Shown: piece by piece, positions 32,304-40,345 of the stretch
How the letters are laid out: each line of letters starts with the position of its first letter
Numbering within the stretch: the stretch's first letter is position 1
Assembly: GCA_959022495.1 (NCBI GenBank)
Contig: CAUEYX010000022.1
Location: 1 to 50,560, forward strand
DNA: 50,560 bases
Direction of reading: 5' to 3'
DNA from: an uncultured Lachnospiraceae bacterium
GTDB lineage: Bacteria; Bacillota; Clostridia; Lachnospirales; Lachnospiraceae
The notes under the pieces: generated by a model
The model's database searches: none
Seen by the model: the letters and a program-made list of their open reading frames with translations, nothing else
Told to the model about the DNA's origin: nothing
Program-made: the position numbers and the translations under genes

Positions 32304-33757
32304 GTCTTTTTAGGGTGTTCGTGGATGGACAGCTTTTTTACCATCCCCATTTATCCCAGCTCTCCATCACGGAGGCAAAGCTGCAGGAGGACGCAGAGAA
32401 CATTGACAGCTTTACCCTCTCTGCCCCGTTCAATCATCCCTACCTTTCCGCCATTAAGCCGATGGCGTCCACGATTGTCTGCAAGAAAGACAATCTTACC
32501 GTATTTGAGGGGCGTGCTTTGGATGATGGCACAGATTTTTACAATACCCATACATGGACGTGCGAGTCCTGCCTTGCTTACTTAAAAGATACCATGCAGC
32601 CGCCATTTTCCTATCAGGGGCCGCTAAAAGGGCTGCTGGAGCAGTTTTTGTCCGTGCATAACGCTGCCGTGGAGGAAAAGAAACAGTTTATGCTCGGCAC
32701 GGTGACCGTCACGGACGATAACGACTATATCCATTACAGCAGCTCGGACTATTCCGTGACGCTGGACGCCATACAGGAGAAGCTGGTCAAAACACATGGT
32801 GGCTATCTGGCGGTGCGTTTTGAAGGGGACGCGAAATATCTCGACTACCTTTCTGATTTCCCGGATAAGTCGCTGCAGACCGTGGAGTATGGCAAAAACC
32901 TGACAGACGTGAAGATCACCCGTGACCATACGGAGCGGGTGACAGCCCTGATTCCGCTGGGGGCAAAGTTGACGGAGTTGGATGAGGAGGGGAATGAAAC
33001 CGAACTGGATAGCCGTGTTGATATTACCTCTGTGAATGAAGGAAGCAATTATGTGTATGATGCGGAGGCAGTTGAGGAGATTGGATGGATTTGGGCGACC
33101 GAGATTTGGGAAGACGTAACGCTTCCGGGAAACCTTCTTCGGAAAGCCAATGCCAGACTCTTGGAGCTTGCCAAAGGCATCACCAGCATGGAACTGACCA
33201 TTGTGGACGAGTCCGATTCCGGTGCGGACATCGGGGATATCCGGGCGAGGATGTATGTGCGGTGTATTTCCAAGCCCCACGGGATTGACGGGACATACCT
33301 GTGTCTTGGCCGGACAAGGGATTATCTGAACCCATCCGGCAACACCATTACCATCGGGGCAGCAGGGGTGAAACTGACTTCGCAGTCCGCAAAGCAGGAG
33401 CAGAACCTCACTTCCATTGAGGATGACCTTTTAGGGCAGACTTCCAAGATCGAGGTGATCACGGGAAAAGTGGATCAGATCAACGCACAGAAGATGTACC
33501 GGACGGAGCTGGTGGTGGACGGCGTGAATATCTTCCGAGATAAGGGGCAGAAAAGCACCCTGCGCTGCCGGGTGTATTCTTGGGATCAGGAGATCACGGA
33601 TACACTTCCTGCCAGCAGCTTTGCCTGGCACCGGAATTCCGGGCGGAAGGCGCTGGACGCGGACTGGGATCAGGCCCATAGCGGCATGAAATCCATCACG
33701 GTAACCACGGAAGATGTGACGGACAACGCATCTTTCTATTGTGAGATCACAGTTTAA
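32300..33757 (+). CDS. Tail-associated protein (Tal/baseplate hub)
   Basis: The 485-residue protein follows Dit directly and has the gp27-like hub pattern at its N-terminus: MSLFRVFVDGQLFYHPHLSQ, ENIDSFTLSAPFNHPYLSAI, YNTHTWTCESCLAYLKDTMQ, TLDAIQEKLVKTHGGYLAVR and, later, LLRKANARLLELAKGITSME. Such hubs close the tail end, and some carry a peptidoglycan-cutting domain; none is evident here. The C-terminal 100 residues look like an added beta domain (LRCRVYSWDQEITDTLPASS). Start 32300 is set by the ATGA overlap. Confidence 0.85.
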   Translation: MSLFRVFVDGQLFYHPHLSQLSITEAKLQEDAENIDSFTLSAPFNHPYLSAIKPMASTIVCKKDNLTVFEGRALDDGTDFYNTHTWTCESCLAYLKDTMQPPFSYQGPLKGLLEQFLSVHNAAVEEKKQFMLGTVTVTDDNDYIHYSSSDYSVTLDAIQEKLVKTHGGYLAVRFEGDAKYLDYLSDFPDKSLQTVEYGKNLTDVKITRDHTERVTALIPLGAKLTELDEEGNETELDSRVDITSVNEGSNYVYDAEAVEEIGWIWATEIWEDVTLPGNLLRKANARLLELAKGITSMELTIVDESDSGADIGDIRARMYVRCISKPHGIDGTYLCLGRTRDYLNPSGNTITIGAAGVKLTSQSAKQEQNLTSIEDDLLGQTSKIEVITGKVDQINAQKMYRTELVVDGVNIFRDKGQKSTLRCRVYSWDQEITDTLPASSFAWHRNSGRKALDADWDQAHSGMKSITVTTEDVTDNASFYCEITV

Positions 33758-33772
33758 GAGGAGGAAACAAAC

Positions 33773-35590
33773 ATGGCAACGATACTGACATCCAGCCAGC
33801 AGACCTTTGTGGACATCACAGACCAGAGGAAACTGTCGGCTTATATCACTTCCAACCTGCCAAAGTCGCAGATGGAAGACCCGAACGTGCTGCCCCATAC
33901 TTACGCACCGGACTGGGCAAGCACGAACCTGACCCTGACTCCGGTGGTGTTCCTTGACCAGACAAATCTGGCGCTGGACACTTCGGGACTGACTATTTCC
34001 TGGAAGCGGAAAGACGGGAGCAGCGCGGAGGCGGCGCTTGCATCAGGTGAGAGTGTTTCCATGGGAGTCTTAACGGTAAACGCAAATAAGCTGGCGGCAT
34101 CCACATCCGGGATGCTTACCTATATTTGCTATATCAGTTATTACGATACCGAGACAAAAAACACCGTGAATATCTCAGCGGATATCACCTACACGCTGAT
34201 CCGGAATGCGGAGAACGCACGGCTGGCGTATGTATCGGCTGACACCTATGTATTTAAGTATGGCTCGGATTCAGCGCTGATTGGCCCTGCCCAGGCTGCC
34301 CTGACGGCGCAGGTGCAGGGCGTTGCCATTTCCGCCTGGCAGTATAAGGACAGCACAGGGGCATGGGAGGATTATCCGGCCACAGCGGACAATGCCAGCA
34401 TTTCCGGCGGCACCTTGGTGGTGAAACCAGATCATGCAGTATTTTTCAGCGGCGTGGCCCAGATCAAGCTGGCGACCGATGACCCGGACGTCTATGACAC
34501 GGTTTCCCTTACCAAAATGTATGACGGCTCACAGGGCGAGCCGGGAGCCGCTGGAACGGGCGGGCTTTCCGTCATCCTTGGGAATGAGGCCCAGAGCATT
34601 GCCTGTACGTCCGGCGGGCTGGTAGCAGCGGCGGTAGATGTGACCATTCCCTTTATGGGATATTTGGGGATTGCGCAGACGGCCTGTACCTGTACGGTGG
34701 GGACGCTGCCCTCCGGCGTGACCGTGAAAAGCAATACAGCGGCCACTGCATCAAAAGCCGGAACGGTTGTCCTTACCTTTGCTGCCAATGCCACACTGGG
34801 AGGGGCAACAGTTCTAAACGGTACCATAGACCTGAACTTTACTGTGTCCGGTGTTTTTGTGGCGAAGAAGTTTGCGTGGACAAAATCTAATAAAGGCAGC
34901 AACGGGGCCAGCGGTGCGAATGCGGTGGTGTTTTCCGTGTATGCGCCGGAAGGTACCGTGGTTATCAACCAGTCCGGCAGCCTTGCGCTGGCGGCGGTTG
35001 GGTATGACGGCGCTTCGGAGATCACCACCGGGGCCACCTACCAGTGGGCGAAATACACGGGCGGCAATTGGACGGACATCAGCGGGGAAACTTCCTCTTC
35101 CCTGTCTGTTTCAGGAGCGGATATCGTGAACATCCAATCCTACCGCTGTACCATGACATACAAGGGGAAATCTTATACAGACGTCATCACGGTGGAAGAT
35201 AAGTCCGACCCGTATGTGTCGGAGATGCTCTCCATCGGCGGGTTTACCGTAAAGAATAACTTAGGTGGTGTGGTACCCTATGTGATCGTCCGTACCAACC
35301 AGAAAGAGGTCGATCCCCTGCTTGGCAACATCTCGGAGACGGCCCCGTCTAACCCAAGCGAGGGGGATTTCTGGTATCAGGTAGACCATACGGCGCAGAA
35401 AGTAACGCTGATGAAATATTCCGGCACGGCATGGGAGGCTGCCACCGAGACGCAGGACTTAACGTACACATGGTATGCGCAGGACAAGGACGGCCATGCG
35501 GCATCATTCGATAAGACCGGGAAGGTGATCTACCTTTCCGCATCGGACATCGACAGCCTCCTGACCCTGCAGTGCGACGTTTCCAAGTAA
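33773..35590 (+). CDS. Tail/baseplate protein with Ig-like repeats
   Basis: The 605-residue protein is rich in Ser, Thr, Ala and Gly and built from repeated beta domains resembling Ig-like modules: LTISWKRKDGSSAEAALASG, VAISAWQYKDSTGAWEDYPA, ATYQWAKYTGGNWTDISGET, LTYTWYAQDKDGHAASFDKT. A short Gly-rich GSQGEPGAAGTGG stretch sits near 255. Such proteins decorate the tail tip and aid binding to surface polysaccharide. GAGGAGGAAA precedes the ATG. Receptor specificity cannot be read from the sequence. The same Trp-Asp motifs recurring within one protein suggest internal duplication. Confidence 0.75.
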   Translation: MATILTSSQQTFVDITDQRKLSAYITSNLPKSQMEDPNVLPHTYAPDWASTNLTLTPVVFLDQTNLALDTSGLTISWKRKDGSSAEAALASGESVSMGVLTVNANKLAASTSGMLTYICYISYYDTETKNTVNISADITYTLIRNAENARLAYVSADTYVFKYGSDSALIGPAQAALTAQVQGVAISAWQYKDSTGAWEDYPATADNASISGGTLVVKPDHAVFFSGVAQIKLATDDPDVYDTVSLTKMYDGSQGEPGAAGTGGLSVILGNEAQSIACTSGGLVAAAVDVTIPFMGYLGIAQTACTCTVGTLPSGVTVKSNTAATASKAGTVVLTFAANATLGGATVLNGTIDLNFTVSGVFVAKKFAWTKSNKGSNGASGANAVVFSVYAPEGTVVINQSGSLALAAVGYDGASEITTGATYQWAKYTGGNWTDISGETSSSLSVSGADIVNIQSYRCTMTYKGKSYTDVITVEDKSDPYVSEMLSIGGFTVKNNLGGVVPYVIVRTNQKEVDPLLGNISETAPSNPSEGDFWYQVDHTAQKVTLMKYSGTAWEAATETQDLTYTWYAQDKDGHAASFDKTGKVIYLSASDIDSLLTLQCDVSK

Positions 35591-35605
35591 ACGGGGGGTG
35601 ATTGC

Positions 35606-36151
35606 ATGGCACCCATCACAAGCTGTCAGGCTACTTTCCAGAATTTTACCGGATATGAGGACGACCTCGCTTCCCTGGAGGAGAACATCCGGGAGTGCTA
35701 CTCCGAGATCACCAAAACCTCGGAGCAGATTAACCTGTCTGTACGGGAAGAGTATGTTTCACGGTCGGAGCTGGAGACGATCCAGAAGGATTTTGAAACC
35801 AGCATCACCCAGAACAGCACGGAGATCCGGATGGACTTTACGGTGGTCACCGATGAGATCAAGGAAAACGTGGCCACGAACCAGCTCTTGTTGGAAGAGT
35901 ACATCCGGTTCAAAGGGGCACTCATCGAACTAGGGAAGGTTGGGAACGCTTTCACAGCGGAGCTTTCCAATGAGGAACTGGCTTTTAAGGAGAACGGGCA
36001 AAAGATTGCTTATATCTCCAACCAGAGCCTTGTGATTACCAATGCGGAGATCCGCAACAAGTTATCCCTCGGCAATGAGAGCCGGGGGTGGTTTGATTTT
36101 ATACCAAGGATTAACGGGAACCTCTCCATCAAGTGGAGGGACCCGGCTTAA
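35606..36151 (+). CDS. Tail tip protein with coiled coil
   Basis: The 181-residue protein resembles the C-terminal part of Tal-like minor structural proteins found as separate genes in this phage class. It has an N-terminal helical stretch (DLASLEENIRECYSEITKTS), a coiled-coil region (LETIQKDFETSITQNSTEIR, then VTDEIKENVATNQLLLEEYI), then a beta part with EELAFKENGQKIAYISNQSL and a final RGWFDFIPRINGNLSIKWRD. It probably trimerises and links the hub to the fibre. GGGGGGTG is the ribosome site. Confidence 0.75.
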   Translation: MAPITSCQATFQNFTGYEDDLASLEENIRECYSEITKTSEQINLSVREEYVSRSELETIQKDFETSITQNSTEIRMDFTVVTDEIKENVATNQLLLEEYIRFKGALIELGKVGNAFTAELSNEELAFKENGQKIAYISNQSLVITNAEIRNKLSLGNESRGWFDFIPRINGNLSIKWRDPA

Positions 36152-36180
36152 AACGCTGACGGCAGGAAGGGGTGAGGAAG

Positions 36181-38091
36181 ATGGCGTCAAGCGGCAGCTT
36201 TTCCGGTTCCATCCGGGATGGGCATTATAAGCTACAAGTGGACTGGTCGCAGAGTAAGAATGTATCCGCAAATACATCCACGGTGACCTGTAAGCTGTAT
36301 CTGGTCAACGACTGGAGCTTAAGCATCAGTGGCCGGAGCAGCAATACCTGCACCATTGATGGAACGTCGCAGACCTTTACCTCTCCGGCTATCAGTTCCA
36401 CGGGGACACACCTTTTGGGAACCGTATCACAGACAGTGAACCATGCCAGCGACGGCAGCAAGTCGCTGACAATCTCCGCTGTGTTCTATATCCAGGCCAC
36501 GCTCAGTGGGACGTTTTATAATTCCATCACCTCAAGTGCCAACATCACGCTGGACAGCATCCCCCGTGCCTCCAGCGTGTCCGCGGGGAACATGACGATG
36601 GGGACGGCAGGGACGATCAGCATCAGCCGGGCGTCCTCTTCCTTTACCCATACGCTGACCTATGCCTTTGGGAATACCACCGGAACCATTGCGACAAAAA
36701 CGACAGCAACATCGGTTTCGTGGACGCCGCCGCTGGCTTTGGCAAACCAGATCCCAAGCGCCACAAGCGGTACCTGCACGATTACCTGTACAACTTATAA
36801 CGGGAGTACGAGCGTCGGTTCCAAAACCTGCACGCTGACGTTGAGTGTGCCTGCGAGTGTGAAGCCAACCATTTCCAGCCTGGGTGCCTCCCGGATTGAC
36901 GGGGATGTGCCAAGCGCATGGGGAATTTATGTGCAGACGAAGTCCAAGGTAAAACTGACCATCAATGGGGCGGCTGGGAGCTATGGTTCCACCATCAAAT
37001 CCTATTCCATTACCGGAGGCGGGTACAGCGGTTCCGCTTCCACGCTGACCACGGGGTTTTTAAACAACTCCGGCACGGTCACGTTCAAGGCAACGGTAAC
37101 GGATTCCAGAGGGCGGGTATCAGCCGAGACATCCGTATCGATTTCCGTGACCGCCTATTCTCCGCCGTATTTTAACTCTACAGTGTCACAGCGGTGCTTA
37201 AGCAGCGGTGCGCTGGACGATGACGGGACGTATATCCGGGCGGTCGTTTCCTGTGGCTATTCCACCTGCGGTGGGAAGAATACCCTCACTACATCCGTGG
37301 CGTATAAGAAGACGTCAGATAGTGCATGGACAGATGCGGACGTGGCCTTCAGCCCGGATACCGCCTTTACCTTTGGCGGCGGGAACATCTCCACAGAAAC
37401 CTCTTATGACGTCCGCTATACCCTTGCGGATGCGTTCAGCACTATTTCCGTACAGGAGATCGTCTCCACGGCGGCTGTAGTCATGGACTTTAAGAACGGC
37501 GGTAAGGGCGTGGCGGTCGGGAAGGTGTCGGAACAGGACTACACCTTTGAAGTGGCGGAGAACTGGGATGTCCGGGTATATGGGATGTTGCTGAAAGAAT
37601 ATATCCAGCAGTTCGCCAAGGAGATGTATCCGGTGGGCAGCATCTACCTGAGTGTGAAGGACACCAACCCATCCACTTATTTTGGTGGCACGTGGGTGGC
37701 ATGGGGCAGCGGACGGGTTCCGGTGGGGATCAATACCAGTGACAGCAACTTCAATACCGTGGAAAAAACCGGAGGCGCATCTACGGTAACCCTGACTACC
37801 AGCCAGATACCGAGCCACAGCCATGCCAAGGGAACCTTGGCAGCGGCAGGCGGCGGCGCGCACAGCCATAACCTGAAGAACCAGAAGGCGGCATGGGGGC
37901 TTGACGGGGGCGGCAACCGCGTGATTGTAGATGCGACTTCCGGTTACACGGCGGTGACGAATAAAGCCACCACCTCTGCTGATGCGCATACGCATACCAT
38001 TTCCGGTTCCACGGCGGCTGCAGGTTCCGGCGGAGCCCACTCGAATTTACAGCCCTATATTGTCTGCTATATGTGGAAGCGGACAGCATAA
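36181..38091 (+). CDS. Tail fibre, DUF859-like with tail collar C-terminus
   Basis: The 636-residue protein starts with the DUF859-type minor structural region (SSGSFSGSIRDGHYKLQVDW, LYLVNDWSLSISGRSSNTCT) and has several beta repeats rich in Ser and Thr. The C-terminal 150 residues form a collar-like domain: PVGSIYLSVKDTNPSTYFGG, GSGRVPVGIN, metal-binding SHSHAKG and HSHNLKN pairs, and the terminal LQPYIVCYMWKRTA. Such domains end receptor-binding fibres. GGAAGGGGTGAGG precedes ATG 36181. This and the gene at 33773 are the most likely host-range determinants in the window. Confidence 0.88.
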   Translation: MASSGSFSGSIRDGHYKLQVDWSQSKNVSANTSTVTCKLYLVNDWSLSISGRSSNTCTIDGTSQTFTSPAISSTGTHLLGTVSQTVNHASDGSKSLTISAVFYIQATLSGTFYNSITSSANITLDSIPRASSVSAGNMTMGTAGTISISRASSSFTHTLTYAFGNTTGTIATKTTATSVSWTPPLALANQIPSATSGTCTITCTTYNGSTSVGSKTCTLTLSVPASVKPTISSLGASRIDGDVPSAWGIYVQTKSKVKLTINGAAGSYGSTIKSYSITGGGYSGSASTLTTGFLNNSGTVTFKATVTDSRGRVSAETSVSISVTAYSPPYFNSTVSQRCLSSGALDDDGTYIRAVVSCGYSTCGGKNTLTTSVAYKKTSDSAWTDADVAFSPDTAFTFGGGNISTETSYDVRYTLADAFSTISVQEIVSTAAVVMDFKNGGKGVAVGKVSEQDYTFEVAENWDVRVYGMLLKEYIQQFAKEMYPVGSIYLSVKDTNPSTYFGGTWVAWGSGRVPVGINTSDSNFNTVEKTGGASTVTLTTSQIPSHSHAKGTLAAAGGGAHSHNLKNQKAAWGLDGGGNRVIVDATSGYTAVTNKATTSADAHTHTISGSTAAAGSGGAHSNLQPYIVCYMWKRTA

Positions 38092-38111
38092 CTTTATACT
38101 TTCTGGAAACT

Positions 38112-38142
38112 GGCGACTGTTCTTAGGGGCAGCCGCTTTTTT
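38112..38142 (+). terminator. Weak terminator-like hairpin before holin gene
   Basis: GGCGACTG pairs with CAGCCGCT (one mismatch, one G-T pair) around a ten-base loop, followed by six T. It may reduce read-through from the tail genes into the lysis genes and so delay lysis. Confidence 0.45.
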
Positions 38143-38172
38143 CATACAAAAATTTCAAAGGAGGGATTCAAC

Positions 38173-38592
38173 ATGAAGGAATTCTGGAACACGATCCAAG
38201 TCATTTTTGCAGCCATCGGAGGGTGGCTCGGCTACTTCCTGGGCGGCTGTGACGGCTTGCTCATCGCCCTGGTGGTGTTTGTGGCAGTGGACTACCTTAC
38301 AGGCGTGATGTGCGCCATCTCGGACAGGAAGCTCTCCAGCCAGGTGGGATTTAAGGGCATCTGCAGGAAAGTGCTGATCTTCCTGCTGGTAGGCATCGCC
38401 CACATCCTGGATGTGCAGGTCATCGGCACTGGCTCGGTACTTCGTACGGCGGTGATCTTTTTCTATCTCTCCAATGAGGGCGTGAGCCTTTTGGAGAATG
38501 CAGCGCACCTGGGACTTCCGGTGCCGGAGAAACTGAAAGACGTGCTGGAGCAGCTCCATGACCGTGCAGAAAGTGAAAAGGAGGAGGAATGA
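38173..38592 (+). CDS. Holin, phage_holin_4_1 family
   Basis: The 139-residue protein has hydrophobic segments at about 8-24 (IQVIFAAIGGWLGYFLGG), 27-45 (LLIALVVFVAVDYLTGVM) and 65-80 (VLIFLLVGIAHILDVQV), the family motif VDYLTGVMCAISDRKLSSQV, and a charged C-terminal tail (ESEKEEE). This is the toxin-secretion/lysis holin family. It perforates the membrane at the end of infection so that the amidase can reach the wall. AAAGGAGGG precedes the ATG; the next gene is coupled. Confidence 0.93.
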   Translation: MKEFWNTIQVIFAAIGGWLGYFLGGCDGLLIALVVFVAVDYLTGVMCAISDRKLSSQVGFKGICRKVLIFLLVGIAHILDVQVIGTGSVLRTAVIFFYLSNEGVSLLENAAHLGLPVPEKLKDVLEQLHDRAESEKEEE

Positions 38593-38594
38593 TT

Positions 38595-39539
38595 ATGGCT
38601 TATACAAATAGTTCTTTGGCAACGTACACAAAACTCAGCCCGAACCATTCAGGATTGCGGACACATTCGATTGACCGCATCACGCCCCACTGTGTGGTAG
38701 GGCAGCTTACGGCGGAGAGTATCTGCGGTTGCTTTACCAACCCATCAAGGGAGGCAAGCTGCAACTATGGAATCGGAAAAGACGGGAAGATCGCCCTCTG
38801 TGTGGAGGAGAAGAACCGTTCGTGGTGTTCTTCCAGCAACTCCAACGACCAGCGGGCGGTCACCATTGAGTGCGCCAGCGATTTAAAAGCACCTTACGCC
38901 ATGAATGATGAGGTGTATTCTGCGCTGGTGAAGCTCTGCACGGATATCTGTAAGAGGAATGGGAAAAAGAAACTGCTGTGGCTTGGGGATAAGACCAAGA
39001 CGCTGAACTACTCCCCAAAGGCGGATGAGATGGTGCTGACCGTCCACCGCTGGTTTGCAAACAAGTCCTGTCCGGGCGATTGGCTGTATGCCCGCCTTGG
39101 TGATCTGGCGTCCAAGGTGACGGCGGCGCTGGGAGGAACGTCTTCTTCCTCTGGAAACAGCGGCACCCTGTACCGTGTCCGCAAAAGCTGGGGTGACGCA
39201 AAGAGCCAGAAAGGAGCCTTCCGTAACCTTGGGAACGCAAAGGAATGTGCAGACTCCAACGCGGGATACGCTGTATTTGATGAAAATGGGAAGGTTGTCT
39301 ATACAGGGAAACGGGCATCTTCCGGCAGTTCCGGCTGCCCGTTTCAGGTGCAGGTTTCCGCCACAGATTTAAACATCCGCAAAGGTCCCGGCACGAACTA
39401 CGCCAAGACCGGGAAATATACGGGGAAGGGCGTGTTCACCATTACGGAAGTAAAATCTGGAATGGGTTCGACAGCCGGATGGGGGAAACTCAAGAGCGGC
39501 GCAGGGTGGATTTCCCTTGATTACGCAAAGAGAGTATAG
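38595..39539 (+). CDS. N-acetylmuramoyl-L-alanine amidase endolysin
   Basis: The 314-residue endolysin has an Amidase_2 domain (about 20-170) with Zn ligands expected at His32 (ITPHCVVGQ), a His near 150 and the Cys of VHRWFANKSCPGDW. A Gly/Ser linker follows, then a small domain (YRVRKSWGDAKSQKGAFRNL, near 195-240), and a C-terminal SH3 domain (TDLNIRKGPGTNYAKTGKYT, WGKLKSGAGWISLDYAKRV) that binds the wall. It has no signal peptide and relies on the holin. GGAGGAGG lies seven bases before ATG 38595; ATG 38589 overlaps that site. Confidence 0.93.
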   Translation: MAYTNSSLATYTKLSPNHSGLRTHSIDRITPHCVVGQLTAESICGCFTNPSREASCNYGIGKDGKIALCVEEKNRSWCSSSNSNDQRAVTIECASDLKAPYAMNDEVYSALVKLCTDICKRNGKKKLLWLGDKTKTLNYSPKADEMVLTVHRWFANKSCPGDWLYARLGDLASKVTAALGGTSSSSGNSGTLYRVRKSWGDAKSQKGAFRNLGNAKECADSNAGYAVFDENGKVVYTGKRASSGSSGCPFQVQVSATDLNIRKGPGTNYAKTGKYTGKGVFTITEVKSGMGSTAGWGKLKSGAGWISLDYAKRV

Positions 39540-39557
39540 GCTTTAGAGACAGAGACA

Positions 39558-39599
39558 GGCTCCACGGAGATTACAGATTTCCGTGGAGCCTCTTTTTTT
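39558..39599 (+). terminator. Strong terminator after the lysis genes
   Basis: An 11-bp perfect stem (39558-39568 with 39580-39590), loop of eleven bases, then TCTTTTTTT. It ends the late operon and lies between two convergent genes. Confidence 0.9.
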
Positions 39600-39616
39600 G
39601 TTCCGGCAACGGGATA

Positions 39617-39922
39617 TTAAAAGCCGGAGTGTTTCTTGATGGATGGGGCATGGCGGATTCCGAAAAGAAGTTCCAGGCAGTCTGAAAAGCCTAATACATA
39701 AGCAAGTTCTCCGTAACGGCAGCCATTGGCATTGTGTGCGCTGATATACTGGTCGATCAGATTCCTTGCATCATCAGAAAGATCCAGTGCGTCCAGTTTT
39801 CCAGCGCAGGAATCCGATTCTCTTACAGTAGCCTGATATTCATCGTCATTGGCGGTGATTTTATCCAGAACTTCATTGATGCGGATATCCATCAATTGGT
39901 ACAAGACGGTGCTTTTATCCAT
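39617..39922 (-). CDS. Reverse-strand small protein of unknown function
   Basis: The 101-residue product is the only well-supported gene on the minus strand. Its helical composition (LYQLMDIRINEVLDKITAND, then DDARNLIDQYISAHNANGCR) and C-terminal YGELAYVLGFSDCLELLFGI recall small helical phage proteins such as the DUF6809-like protein at 16486, without clear identity. AAGGAGGG lies seven bases before its ATG. It is convergent with the lysis operon and divergent from the recombinase operon. Being opposite to the rest of the prophage suggests expression in the lysogen and a possible regulatory or immunity role, which is inference. Confidence 0.75.
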   Translation of the reverse strand: MDKSTVLYQLMDIRINEVLDKITANDDEYQATVRESDSCAGKLDALDLSDDARNLIDQYISAHNANGCRYGELAYVLGFSDCLELLFGIRHAPSIKKHSGF

Positions 39923-39995
39923 TTCATCCCTCCTTCCGCAGTCCGTATGTTACCTCTGAATAGCGGGATAAGCAACTCATATTTTGAGTCTGAAT

Positions 39996-40065
39996 GGGTC
40001 CCCAATAACGGGGTGGAATCTCCGTATAGTGAAGGGCGGAATGTCCTTCGGAATGGAGGGATGTC
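39996..40065 (+). promoter_or_regulatory. Two-hairpin leader element, copy 2
   Basis: A CCCC/GGGG hairpin (39996-40013), the block ATCTCCGTATAGTGAAGG (40018-40035) and the GAAGGGC/GTCCTTC hairpin (40031-40037 with 40043-40049) are followed by GGAGGG and an ATG at 40066. Order and spacing match the copy at 677-753; the loops differ but the stems are kept. Here it sits in the gap upstream of the recombinase operon, so it may include that operon's start region. Confidence 0.6.
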
Positions 40066-40293
40066 ATGCAGGTAACGAGGGTTTCAGAGAAACCGGAACG
40101 GTTAAACACAGGCGGCAGCAGGGTGACAGACGCCGAACTGCAAAGGGAATACGGCTACTATATGGCGCAGAAATGGTTGGAATCCCTGTTGGATAAAGGG
40201 AAGATTTCTGTGGATGAATTCAACAAAATAACCGAGAAAAACCGCCAGTCTTTCTCCCCATTTCTGGCAGAGATCATGCCCAAAATGACTTGA
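40066..40293 (+). CDS. SHOCT-like small protein upstream of the recombinases
   Basis: The 75-residue protein has the SHOCT-like C-terminal helical pattern (AQKWLESLLDKGKISVDEFN, then KITEKNRQSF). Small SHOCT-like genes regularly precede large serine recombinase genes in clostridial elements, which makes a role in recombination control possible, for example as a directionality or regulatory factor, though none is proven. GGAGGG is six bases before ATG 40066. Its stop codon overlaps the repeated promoter sequence (40284 onward) of the recombinase gene. Confidence 0.7.
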   Translation: MQVTRVSEKPERLNTGGSRVTDAELQREYGYYMAQKWLESLLDKGKISVDEFNKITEKNRQSFSPFLAEIMPKMT

Positions 40294-40336
40294 TAATAGG
40301 GGGATTTAGAGCGAATATGTGACCTACCGAAAGCGA
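40284..40336 (+). promoter_or_regulatory. Repeated promoter module before the first recombinase
   Basis: ATGACTTGATAATAG (40285-40299), then ATTTAGAGCGAATATGTG and CTACCGAAAG, match the promoter-leader half of the modules at 16.8, 18.7 and 19.6 kb with the same internal spacing. The TACACA/TGTGTA inverted repeat is missing. The recombinase and the accessory-island genes may therefore be under common control. Confidence 0.65.
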
Positions 40337-40345
40337 GGTGAGAAG

